Of a stretch of DNA of 64,000 nucleotides, positions 23,499-35,700 are shown one piece after another. The notes under the pieces are model-generated. The model saw only the letters and a program-made list of their open reading frames with translations, was not told the origin of the DNA and ran no database searches. Made by a program: the position numbers and the translations under genes. Positions within the stretch are counted from its first letter, which is position 1, and every line of letters starts with the position of its first letter. Source of the stretch: Klebsormidium nitens (lineage: Eukaryota > Streptophyta > Klebsormidiophyceae > Klebsormidiales > Klebsormidiaceae); the NCBI GenBank assembly GCA_000708835.1, contig DF237098.1, forward strand, positions 54,133 through 118,132, given 5' to 3'.

Positions 23499-26400
23499 GT
23501 GACCACCCCGCCATCTTCAATGGCAGCCTACCTGTTCGCTGCGTATCAGCGCAAGCGAGGCCCCACTCTCGTTCTCTGCTTCGCCCTAGTTTTCGTCTCG
23601 TTCTTGCTCCTCTACAACTCGCCAATCGCTCGCTTCTCTTCGGCAAAACCAGGCCCACGAAGCGTGCTCAGAAGCAGCATTCTGAGGTCTGCCTGGAAAC
23701 CAGCTTTGACTGAAAAGAGTGCAAACTCTCTGTGGGGGGGATGGAACGAGAAGAAACTAGAGAGGGAAGCCGTTCCCGAGAATGAGCAAGGGGATCCGCT
23801 AGAAGCACTTGTGGACGAAGATAGGGACGTGGAAGCGGGGCGGCAACTAGCATGGGGGAACGGCGAAAGTGATGGGTATGGGGCTAGGGCGGACAAGGAT
23901 GAGAGAGCATCGCAGCGCGGGTTTCAAGTGATATGGGGCCTTGGCAAGAGTCGGTTGGTAGCTACTGGAAAGAATGGGGAAGAAGGAGCACAATCTGGAG
24001 ACGAGGAGTCGGGGCAAGGCCAGGGGTTTTTGGAAGAACGAGAAGAGTCTGGAGATAACCCAGGGTTAGGGATGCGGGTTAACGAGCACAAAGACGAGTC
24101 TACAAAGAGATGGTCGCAAAGCTTGTCAGCTCAGGACATCGAAGGTAAAAGTGCTGAGGCAGTGAGAAGGGATAATGAGGAACTCGTTGACGCGGCTGGA
24201 GAACTAGAGCGGGGCGAAATTCAGGATGCGAGTACGATGAGGCCGACGTGGCAGGTAGACAGCGAAGACACGATAGATTTGGGACTTGGCATTGGGAAGG
24301 GGGAATCTGTGGACGGAAGCGGAGTTACGGTACTTCAGAAAGAAACGGAGGTTGAGGAGAACGAAAGTATCGAGGGAAGGACCAGAACCGAGGAAGAAGG
24401 AAAGGAGGGAAGCGGAACGAACGGAAAGGGAGAAGAGAAAAATGAGATGGAGGAAGCGAGTGAGGCGGATGGTGCAGATCCAGAAGCGAAGAAGGAAGAA
24501 AGCAATTCACAGCTGACGGAAGTAAAGGCTACCGAGGGCGAAAGCGAAGTAGTCAGCAGAGAGGGAAAAACAGAGGGTTTGGCAGCCGTATCTTTCCTAG
24601 CAGAAGAGAGTGACTCTGAGGCGACTGTGCGTAAGGAAGGCGAAGCAGAATCTGGTATGGAGGAAGTAAAAGGGGAAGAACGTGCGAACCCGGAGGAGGG
24701 GGCAACAGAATCCAAGTTGGAAAGCGGGGCAAAAACTGAAGGGGCTGTTTTATTGGAGACGGAAATTGAGGGCAGCGCAATTGAAGATGAAGCTTTGCAA
24801 CTAGGGGGTGCTTCCGAGTCAGCAGAAGAGGGGGGTCCAGAAACTGCAGAGGAGACGCAAACACCTTCGCCCCAGCAGATTGGTTTTCCACCTCTAGTTA
24901 CCGAGCCCCTCCCCAGATTTTTGCTGGTGCTTCCCTCGAAGCTGGACGAGTGTCACCGGGCAGTCATTACGCTGATCCTCCAGTCTACTTCTACGGACTC
25001 TGCGGCAGATGCCGGAAGCGGAAACGGAAACGGAAACCGGAACGGCGGCGCCGGAAGGGACCTGCAAACACCCCCGACAGTAACGCTGATCGGCGCCGAC
25101 CCCGACCAAAATCATTACGAAGTCTACCCGTTCAAAAAGTGGCACACTCTACTCTGTCCCATTATGAATTGGTCCGACTGCGGAAGCGAGACGGCGCCTC
25201 CCCCCCGAAAGTGGGAGCGCCAGCTGGGGGTCACTTTTCAGGGACAAAGCGACCCCCCCAGATGGGAGGCGGAGTTCTTTCCGGACGTGTCAGCGCTCTC
25301 GTACGAAATATCGGTCTCCGGCGTCGAAGTTGTTTCCGTTCGCTTAGATAACGGAACGGTGGCAACGGAAATGGGCCCGGAACACACTTCAAACGATGGG
25401 GCAAGTTTGACTGTAGCGGAAGAGCAGGGAGAGGCGGAAAGGGGAAAGGCTCTGCAAACCGATTCCGGTTCTGTTCAGAGGTTTCGGTTGCCTACGCCGT
25501 CCGTGCAGATCTGGGAGGCGGAAGGAACCTGCCGGCAGCCTTGGAACCGGTCGCGAACCGGTGAGAAATGAATCTCCTGGCAGAATCTCTTCTTGTTCTT
25601 GCCAAATTCTTTGCGCTATCTTCCTCTTTTGTACAACGTCTGCACCCGTGAAAGTTCTCGTAGCTACTCTTTTTGGCCCGAAACAAAGCCTTTGACAGCT
25701 TGACAAGTATAACTCCTTTTCGAATGATACATTATTGTGAGGACTTAAAAAGTAGTACTCTAAGCTGTCCTGGAAACTTCCCCAAATACAAATTGGACGA
25801 AGGAAAGTCAAGATCTGACTATCGCAGCGAAAGTCAAGAAAAGCCCTTTCTCCCAGAGCTCTTCTAACTTATGCTTGAACTGTAGACTTTCTCAACTAAA
25901 TCTACTGTCAGAAAACTAAAAAAAATCCTCGAACTCCTCTGCAGGTTGCCAGCCGCTGCTCAACAAAGTGGAGATCCCCCGGGCGCAGGACTTCAAGTTG
26001 ATCAGGTTAGACGGGGAGTCGGAGGTTCGTACCGGGGAAGACTGGAGCATCGGGGTAAGTCAAGCAGACCCTTCCGCCGGTGGAGTTTGCCGGTCAGAAT
26101 GAGGCCCTTCAAACGTCGTTTGATTCTTCAGAGATGGTTTTACAAACAGCAATTGATGGAAAGCTGGCAGGCTAGGTAATTGGGCTGTCAATACATTGCT
26201 TACATTTGGTCAACACTTTTTGGACGCAGACCTCTCACTGTTACTCTTCTTAGCGTCGGGATCAGCCGTATGGGCACTTATAGAACTCAAAGCTGGTCAG
26301 ATGTATAAACATCGTCGCAACATCCAAAAACACTTACGGCAAGAAGTCACCGATGGTTTGTCAGACTATTCTCCTGCTTCCGTTGCAGGCTGGTGACACG

Positions 26401-29400
26401 GTATCATTCCTCGTGCGCCCCATTCCAGACGTTGGAAGCATTCCGCTGCCGCGTATCAGGGACGGATTCCGATCCGCTTCCTTCAATGCAATTCTGGAGA
26501 GCGACAGAGTGATTCTGCACGCAAATATCTCGCAGGAGTGAGTAACAGATTTCTTCTTCCCTTTTTGTGGGTGGAACATTCAAATCCTCATCAGGGTGTA
26601 GATTATCAAGGTGTCAAGATTACCCCTGTGCAACTTGCTCTTTCCGGAATGATTCGCGACGTGATCTCATACTACGAAACTGGTGCGGCTTCGGGGTTAT
26701 ATCTGTAACGACGATCGGGGTCTTTCGTATGTGAAGGTCTTGCAATTTACATCTGCCTTCGGAGTGTCCAACAGTGCGTGCGCGCGGTTCGAGTACCTTC
26801 GTTTCTTTGTGCAGTTCTCCAGACTCTGCTTATCATCTGCGTCGGGTCTTGGCTTCATCTACAAGCTTTCTTCTTGCCCATTTTCAGGGCAGACTTTGAA
26901 TATTCGACGCAAAATACGGCGCGGTCACTGGCTCTTTTTGATGTTAACCGCGCCTTGAGATGAATCAGTCCTTCCGTTTCATGAGGGTTCTCGCATCAAA
27001 AATTTACCAACTACTGAAACCTCTGTTTGCGTTGAAAGGATGTCTAAGTGTCCTCTGTGATGTCCCAGGTTCGACGAAGGGCTGGGCGGCTACGTGGGAA
27101 CTCTGATCGTTCCTGACCCCGGAGACTATGTTCTAAAGGTCGCCCTGCACTGGGTCCATGGAACGGCGGACCTTTACCAGGTTAGAGAACTTATTTCTCA
27201 CTGGTTAAATTATATTTTTTGCTGGCAGAAGGCAAGAGATTCGACTTTTATGGAACTCACTGGGCCTTTCAATACGTGCACAGCGTTGTTGTGGCTCCGA
27301 CAAAGAAGCCTGTAAAGGCAAGACTCCCAATCGAAAACAGAATGTTTTGATATCATATCATTAGTGCTTCCTTCCAGTTGTAATTCTCCTAAGTGGAATA
27401 CTGTGCCTCGTAGACCTCATACGAATCAAATGTTCAAACTGCCGAGTCTTGTTTGCCTCTTGTCTTCGGAGAAAATACTGCTTTCCGTGGTACTTGTTCC
27501 GAGTCGAGATTGAAAGTTTCCGAAGACCTTTTCTCGCTTATAAGGAACGAGTGGAAGCTTTTGATTCCAGACATTTCAGGAGGAGCTCTTGAACATCTTT
27601 CTTAGTCAGATGGAAGAAAGGTGATTAGCTAGTACTTTCGTAGCCTTGCCGACTCGCGCTCGTAAGCGTCTCAAACGGACACGTTACGTGCAGAGATCAG
27701 AGCAAAAACGCAACGAGCGAGTTTTTTCAGAACTGATGGACAAACTCTTGGTTCGCAGGAGCCGTTTCCCGAGTCCGTTTCCAGCCACATGCAACACATG
27801 TACAGCCAGTGTGAAGACGCCCGCAGCCTGGTGCACGGGTCGCCAATGACCGTCCGATCTCGGTGTGAAAACCCCGAGACGACATCCTCATACGATGTGA
27901 CGTCATGCCAGCAGCTGGACCTGGCACTCTCCCCCAAGATCGCAACGGAAGCGACCTTGCAGGCCGGAACGGAACCGGCGGAAAGTTTGAGACAAGAACA
28001 ATCGGCGTCAGTTTGGCAGCCCCGGTGTGTTGAGGGCGACAAGCCAGGCCGTTGGCTAAATCTGCCAGTCGCCGAGAATTGCCGCCCGCCGTTCTGCTCG
28101 GGGAACCGCTCGGCTACGAACGTGGTTAAGGAGTGGAACGGGAATGACATACCCTGGGTTTACGCGCCGTTCGGGTGTCAGTACCACATGTTTTCGCTGG
28201 GGGATATAACCACCTGTGCTGGAGAAACGGGTAAGATTTGTAGCCTCCTTTCTGGCCAAGAGGTGTCAAGGGTTTGGTCCGACAAGCAAGCGGACGCACA
28301 GCGGAACGCACCGCGGAACAGGAACAGAGAAGCTTTGTAGAAGCGGCGGCCTCCGAGATTTGATGCATTGAGGCGGCTGGCTGTGAAAGGTTCTGATTGC
28401 CATAATGCTGCGCCCTTAGATTCCAATGATGACCAGAGCGTTTTAAACACCTTGTGAGACGGAGTCACGAGGCGTCGCTATGGAACCGTTCAATATCAGA
28501 GCTGTCGCAGAATCAAAACAGCCTCCTCTTCGCCGTTTCCAAGTAGCAAATGAATCTTTCTCTTTCATTTCGACAGAGACATCAGATGCTTCACAGATAG
28601 ATATGAAAACGAAATGGATGACCATCATCTTGCAGGAAAGATCTCGACTCGCCAAAGGCACAAAGAGAATCCAGTCTGAGTAACTCTCTGCCTTATAATA
28701 ACTCTGAAGGCGGTCCGGGAACACTCCTTGCAACTTCAATCTGTTTTGAGCATTCGAATATGAGCGAGGCCAACGAGTTTCATCCTCGTGGAAGACTAAC
28801 TGGTTCCTCGAACTCTAGCCTTCTTCAAATTTATACACTCCTTCCTTTCAGGCGTCAAATGGGTCCATGTAGTAGGCGACTCTACAGTGCGCGAAATCCC
28901 GTCGACGCTTTTCTCGATGGACCCCGAAATGGAGCCCATGCAAGGGCGGCGCTTCGAGTACGCTGACAAGCGCATCGGCGCGTCGCTCGTCGCGAACCAA
29001 AACCTCAAAACCCTGTCGCTTGTGCGGCGCCGCGGCCGCGCGCTGCTGGGGTCGCGCGACAAGCCGGCGCGCGCGTCCGAAGCGCGCGCGCTGGGTTATG
29101 AACGGTTAGCGAAAAGGGGAGCCCCCGATCAAAAGAACGCGTCCGCTCGAAAGAAGGCTCCGGAGACGGACGGAATGAGGCCGGAAAGGAACGGGAGCGG
29201 GCGGAACGAGGTGGGCGGAAGGCCAGGGACCGGCTCGGAGCCCCGAGGGCTTTCGCCTCTCCGGGTCACCTTCCAGTTCTTTGACCAGATGTACCCGATG
29301 GAGACCGGTGCGCACCGGGACTTTGAGGGTATGGACCGACCGCTGCTGGACCAGTTCAACGTCACGTGCCCCGCGGACGCGGCCGCGTGCCCTGACGTCA

Positions 29401-30530
29401 TCATCTTGAGCCCTGCGATGGCATACTCGTTGTGGAAGCAGAACGGGAGCGATTTTGAGGTGGGTTGACTATGTCTTCTAACAGTGTTTGGTCGTCCATA
29501 CTTTTCGGATCTTCGTCCGAGGGGAATACGTTTGTGTAGAAGAACGACAGTGACTCGACCACGCTTGCGCTCCATACGACGTTGCGAACATTGGTGTTCC
29601 CGGATACTTCGACACCGTGCTCGTTCTTCCCTTCAGAACGATGCATCGAAGCTCCTCACAGAGAGCAGAACAGCTGTCAAATCCTTCTGGCTATCATTTT
29701 ATGTAAGCCTTGTCGTTTGGTACATGATTCAGAGCGGCTTCGTTTTCTGTTCTCGTCAAGATGAAGGTCCGGAACTCTACCTCCTTGAAAATTCGATGCG
29801 ACTTGGCTTCATCAAGAAGTCGGCGATATGAAGAATGCATCTTAAACACTTGTATTCCGCGGGCAGAGTCTGACGTTGACTTTTGCGCGAGTCCAATCTG
29901 CTCCATGATCTCTAGAATGTGCGGAAGGCCGAGTGAAGTTCGACATTGAACCGCAGGCAAACACTTCTTGCGAAAAGAAGGAAAGCCTTGATGTCAACAC
30001 TTCTTTACTTCTTAGTTGTCGAGCTTTGCTTCTCCTTTTCTCTTTCTTACTTCTTCTCGCAAGATGCTTGATCTCAGCATAGGCTTCTGAAAAGCGTCCC
30101 AACCGCTGATAGCAAATTGACTCAACTCTGATGGCATTCTCCTTCCAATGAACAGACCTGGGTGACGGACTTTGCGGCGTACATCGCGGCCGCGCTCGCG
30201 GCCCCGCGCGGTTCGCGGCGCGCGCCCCTGCGCGCGATCTGGTACCGGTCGCCGTTCATGTTCTCCCAAGCCCACGAACGCAGCTCGCCTTATATAAGCC
30301 TCCCCCGGTTATTGCGCTTCGACGAGGCTGCCACGCGCGTGTTGAGGAAGATAGGCGTTGGGGTTTTCGATGCGATGACGCCGACCAGAACTAGACCGGG
30401 CACGTGCTACGACGGATTGCATTACCTTATGGCGACGGCTGATGGGCACATGGGCCATACGAGCAACATGCTTATGCAGATGCTGCTTAACACGATCTTC
30501 GACAAGTGCACGCAAGTAGACCCGGCGTAG
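23499..30530 (+). CDS. NXPE/PC-esterase-like type II membrane protein with long acidic stem, 7 exons
   Basis: Probably a Golgi-anchored enzyme that modifies glycans, by analogy with the PC-esterase superfamily (TBL, CASD1, NXPE), whose best-known members are O-acetyltransferases. Exons are 23499-25560, 25945-26054, 26389-26537, 27069-27180, 27759-28230, 28852-29459 and 30156-30530; phases agree, 3888 nt, 1295 aa (or 1288 from Met8). A signal anchor sits at about residues 23-40 (TLVLCFALVFVSFLLLYN). Residues of roughly 75-455 are low-complexity and Glu/Gly/Ser-rich. A beta-rich stretch around 725-810 (GYVGTLIVPDPGDYVLKVAL) looks like the filamin-type repeat that precedes the esterase in NXPE proteins. 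The esterase then shows VVGDSTVRE with candidate nucleophile Ser979, and CYDGLHY near the C-terminus with candidate Asp1257 and His1260. An Arg-rich insertion (about 1010-1060) splits the catalytic half. The GDS...D..H pair and domain order support the family. Acceptor identity and substrate cannot be read from sequence. Confidence 0.82.
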
Positions 30531-32203
30531 AGTCGTGACTTGGTATGAGAGGTCTGTAAAAAAGCGCGCACTCGAGAGTCGACCTGAGAACATGGATGAG
30601 TGATTGTGGGACCACAATCCCGAGTTGGACTACAAGCTAAAACCCCTCTGAGAATCAGCTTATAGCCGTTGATACCTATATGACAGCGCAGCACTAAAGA
30701 AGTTGCCGCATCATCGTCTTTGCAGTAGTCTTCCTGGAATTGCACTGCTTGATTGGTTGAAGCACGCCACGCAAGTTGGCGACTCTTGGCAATTGGGTCA
30801 TTATGACTTTCTTCGTGCCGTACGGTATTCCCAGCTGGGCCGCGCGGCCGCGCCGTCCCAAAGAACGGTTAGTCTTGGCTCGGGGCGCTGAGCGCGCCCT
30901 TTCAAAATCCATTACAGGTACATTCAGGCCGCCCTTAGCACTTCGAAGGCGTATGTACCAATTTCGGTCTGGGTTCCTCTGTTCCTGCATTAGAGCACGA
31001 GAGACGTGTAACATTTTTTCCGACAGGCCCGCACCGTCTCCATCTGCCATGGTCTGTCGGATGTCCGATTGTCAGCCTGGCGCAATGCCATGATCATATT
31101 AAGCAAGATCTGGCTAGAAGAGCCAGATGCATACCGTAATCATGTGCTAATCATGTGCTAACCGCACGCGGTGACCGTACGGCCACGATCATAGTGATTG
31201 CCGGGGTCGCTGTCTACACGCTGGCAAAGCACTCAATTAACAGACTTGTTTTATGTCATCAAATTTTCGGACGAACGTCGGACATGTATAGCTACTAAGC
31301 GCACATGCAACGGCACCATAGCATGTAATCAAAGTGGCGGATTTTAAGGCATGTCGCATACTGAGTGGGACCAATAAGAGATAACACAAATCTCAAACTT
31401 GAGTACGCGTCAGGCCCGGGGTGAACACAAATCGCGGTCACGTGTATCAGAACAAGGAGACTGCATATTGATCGCGCTAATTACAATTTTCACAAGCTCG
31501 CGACCACTGAGGTCGCGGCCGGAGTGACGGTCACTTTCAATGGGCCGCCCGCGGGCTTGCATGGCGTAAATCATGCAAGCGCTGGCCGCCATGCAATTGA
31601 TCGAGCAAGCGAAGCTGAATTTAATTAGCTAGATGTGAGTGTTCCTGAAGTACCAATGGATCGACGTTATCATAGTATGACTCTGCTGATACACGTACAG
31701 ATTTGACATATATCAGATTTGGATGCATGTAGCAATTACACTGACATTGCACTCGACGTACCGGCAACCGTTGAACGCTAGCTCAGGTTCAAAAGAATGC
31801 ATGCCAGCAAACGTTATAACGTACTGTGGCCGGTCTCGAGCTTAGCAACAAGCTGGCATACATCATGCACAGTGCAATGATGCCATGCCCGGGCCCGCGG
31901 AGCAAGGCTCAACAGAGCTGCTTAACGAGTCCCTTCAAACCTTTGAGCTAGTCTTTTCAGGCCACGGGTTTACAATGGTGTGCAAAGTGTCTAATAACGG
32001 CACTACCTGGTAGTGCCACTCAAACCGCATTCCACTGGAATGGCATAATGGGGGATGGAGCCTTATTTCAACTCGGATCAATGCCACAATGTAACCTCTT
32101 CCAGTCCCGCAATACTTGTTCTCTTAATCAATAATTGTCTCCTGAACTACCGTGCGAACGTACCAATTCAGTAGTGACCGCTGAAAGACTCAAAAGTTAT
32201 AGA

Positions 32204-32331
32204 AGAGCGGATGCGATGACGACGACCCTGGACCGTTTGTGGTACTATAAATACTAACTCGCAATATATAAGAGCGGATGCGACGACAACGACGCTGGAC
32301 CGTCTGTGGTTCTATAAATACTCGCAAGATG
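32204..32331 (+). repeat. 67-nt tandem duplication, each unit with a TATA-like CTATAAATAC
   Basis: Copy 1 (32204-32270) and copy 2 (32271 to about 32331) both start AGAGCGGATGCGA and contain CTGGACCGT.TGTGGT followed by CTATAAATAC. They differ by a few substitutions and a small deletion. The TATA-like boxes point right, toward the 3' end of the GH10 gene. Confidence 0.8.
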
Positions 32332-32558
32332 TTCATATGTCATATCTCTCGGCCGTTTCTAGGCCAATCGGGCACTCTCGATAGCAGCTACAACCAAAGT
32401 TTACCCCACGGAGGGCTTACGAAATAAGGAATGGTAGCGGGGTTCCAGTAACCCGGCAAACCTGACCGTAAAACATCTAGCGTTCTGGAGATTGCTACCA
32501 GCATTCAATGCCTCAAATCAAAGCTCAAGAACGAAACTCGCCGAAGCACTTGTTCTCT

Positions 32559-32675
32559 CTGCCCAGAGCCGGAAGCTAGGGAGAAGCTCAAACGAATCAC
32601 CTTCCAAAGATGATAACTGCCCAGAGCCGGATCGCTCGGGAGAAGCTCAAACGAATCACCTTCCAAAGATGATAA
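32559..32675. repeat. 58-nt tandem duplication
   Basis: Units starting CTGCCCAGAGCCGGA at 32559 and 32617 are nearly identical across 58 nt, sharing GAAGCTCAAACGAATCACC. It lies in the 3' flank of the GH10 gene and is non-coding. Confidence 0.85.
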
Positions 32676-32734
32676 CTTATTCAAAGGAAACCTGTGCTGT
32701 AACGCTAGCTTGACTCGCCGCTGTTGCGTGTCCG

Positions 32735-35700
32735 TTACGCTCCCTGGTAACGCCCCGAGGCGCAGGTGGCGTGGCCGTTGTCAAACTGACCGCACCCCTG
32801 GCCGTCGCAGCAGATGAAGCCGGAACCATCCGGGCCGTAGCACTGCGGCGACAAAGAAAGCGGTTTAGTCACAGGCAGCGATCATGGAGTGATAGTCCGA
32901 ATGACTCGACCATGGAATAAGGCACCTATCTTAGACTCGCTCGGCCTTTCCCAGGCCCCGTATAAGTAGGCAGTGCGCCTGACACACAAGTTTCTTCACA
33001 GAGACGTAGGTAGTACGCTCTTAGTAGTGAGAAATTTCGTCAAGATCCGACGATCGAGGGAGGCAATGATAGGGAGGAGGACGCGTGGCATAAAAAATGG
33101 CCCAAAAGCCAGTAGACCGGAACGGAACAAAGAAACCTGAAGGAGCAGGGGCCGGAACGGCAAAGTTGAACGAGGAAAAACAGGTAGGAGGCGGTTCCCG
33201 TTGCACTAACCTGGTTGGGGAAGGGGCTCTGGAAGTCGCAGAGTCCGCCCGCTGCAAGGACGGAACGACCCAGCGGAATCAGTGTCAGTGTGTGGGCTCT
33301 TGAGCTTGAGCAGTCAAGATAGGTCACACAAAACAGTCCACCGACAGCCTAATCTGGTACGCCTTTCCTCTGTAGGCTGCCAAACCGATCCCGCAAACCC
33401 GTTTTCCATCTGAAGTGTTTATCGCTAGCAGCTCGAAGCTCCACTTTCATGTAGAAAGATATGTGCACTACCTGGACACAATTCCGGGAAAACGTCCGTT
33501 AACCATTCAAGGTTAGGCAAATATCCCAAATGCTAGAGCCACTGACCTGCGCTCGGGTTGGGAACGCCTCCTGGTGCCGGGGTCGGGTTAGCCGGGGCGG
33601 GTGTCGGGTTAACCGGTGCAGGAGTCGGGTTAACGGGTGCCGGGGTCGGGTTTGCGGTCGGGGAAGGGGTTACTGGGGTTGGGTTAGTGGGAGCCGGAGT
33701 GGGGTTAGAGACCGGGGAACCAGGGTACCGGTTGCTGGCACACGTGGCACTAGAGCCGGAGGCGCCGCCGCAGCCGCTAGTGTCACAGCAGACGAAGGAA
33801 TCACCGCCGGGGGAGTAGCACTGCAAAAAGTGGTTAACAAGGGTTAGCGACCCGGTCAAGGCGTGTACTGCGAAGAGGTTTCCTTGCATGCATATGCTGC
33901 GGAATCTTCTTCCGGAGCCCACGTATGGAAAGGGGCTTAGCACTGGCGAGCAGAAGAGGCTAGTTTTTACCGGTCAGATATTGAATTAGCATACAATTGT
34001 ATACGACACAGGCTGTCGTGACTTGGAACAAAACTGCATCTTGTAGAACGGGTCTGCAGCCTGCAATCTGGAAGCAGATAAACAGTCGTGCCGTTGTTTA
34101 ACCCAGGAACTCTAACCCACCTGGTTAGGGAAGCCCGGCACTCCGCCACAGGTGCCACCTGCACACACAACGTAGCAGGTTACGTCAGCTCCTCCAAGCA
34201 AGACAATCAATGGTGACGTCAGCTCTCGAAAGCAAGGGGATAATCACAGCTGTCAAGTAGACTTCAGTGCAGAGCTTCACAGCTGTGTTTTTATTGCCGC
34301 CTTACGAGTCCATAAGCACGGTTGGAACCGTAAGAACAGCAAATTCGGTTAGTCGGCCTCTTCGACCGAGGCGCTGCTTGCAAGATCAGGGGCTTAACGT
34401 CGAGCATGGCATTATAATCAAGAGCTAGTCCTTAACCTAGCTTCGGCTTTCCAATATCCATGAGTACGATGCGAATCGCAAACAAGACATTGCAGACGTG
34501 AGACTGAAAGGTTTTTTTTGCAGAAGCAAAACAGGTCCGCCTGCCGTCTTTGACCCTCAACAACTCACCCCTTCGGTACCGCTGAATAGACAGGGCAACT
34601 TTCGGATTGATTACGAGTACGTGACTATGTGCTGACGCCACACAGCTTGTGACTGTTGGGCGACTAACCCCCTACTAACCCCCGTTGAAATCGGGAAAAA
34701 CAGCAGGCGTCAAAGTATCCTTTTATAGCTCTCCGTTTGAACGGGAACTTCAGAGTTAACCCGAAATGAGTTGTGGGGTTAGCGAACATACCCGCTGGGG
34801 AAGGGGCAGGGACGCCGCCAGGTGGCGCGGATGCTGCATAAGGAAAAGACGTAACATCTTATTTCCAAAGATCATTCTCAATTGATATGCGCACAGGGAT
34901 TTGAAGCCCAGTATCTCTTTCGCCGCTCTCTGCATCAAGACCGGGTGTCAGCACGAGCCTGCCGCTGATCGTTTTGCTTCCTAGCTTCTGATGCGACGAA
35001 GTAATCTCGTAAAAAATGCACTGTACATCTAGACTGGAACGAAATAGTTGTGGCAAGGAAACGCGGAAGCGTGAAGCCAATGAAGGTGGCGCATTTGAGC
35101 TGTTAAAGTAGACTTACTGGGTGATGACGTGGCAGTCGGGGTAGTAGTCGGACCTGCTGTCGGGGCGGGCGTGGCAGAAGAGCCGGTGAGGCTCAGAACG
35201 ACGTTCCTTTGCACTGCAAAAAGCGGAGAGAAAACTCTCAGTCACTAAAACTGCATCTGAGACGCGTTTCTGGTGTGGGTGTCTGCGAACAACATCTAAG
35301 ACACGTTTTTGGTATGGCGTGCACGCAGAAACTCCTCAGCAATGAAGTCCATTCTGCGCTCAAGACCAAGTCAGTGGCAGTCTGCCATCCCTCTACTCCG
35401 GAGCTTTTGGTGGCGACCTTCTAGCCTTTGCCTTACCGCTAGAAGGTCGCCACCAAAAGCTCCCAAGTAAAGTGTTCCTGCTGTTGCGGGGCATAGGTCC
35501 GCCTCCAAGCGTAGAGCCGGCGACGAATTACCTTCCTCTGATAAGAGCTCTTCCGTGGCGAGCATTTTGTGGAACACAGCCAGACTATCGCCGCGATTTT
35601 GAAACGTCACCGCCGTACTCACAATGTAGAGCTACTACCCGTTAGATCTGACGGTCCACCTTTTAGTGGCGACCACTCAGCGCAGAACCAACCCCGGAAT

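Larger units (their letters stand above)
30531..32734. other. Intergenic between convergent NXPE-like and GH10 genes
   Basis: No gene is recognisable. Two perfect or near-perfect tandem duplications are annotated separately (32204-32331 and 32559-32675). A short direct repeat, ATCATGTGCTA, occurs twice near 31139-31160. Confidence 0.5.

Noticed and set aside
24335-24891. Long Ser/Pro-rich minus-strand frames
   Set aside because: They mirror the Glu-rich low-complexity coding region of the NXPE-like exon 1; purine-rich codons keep the opposite strand open.
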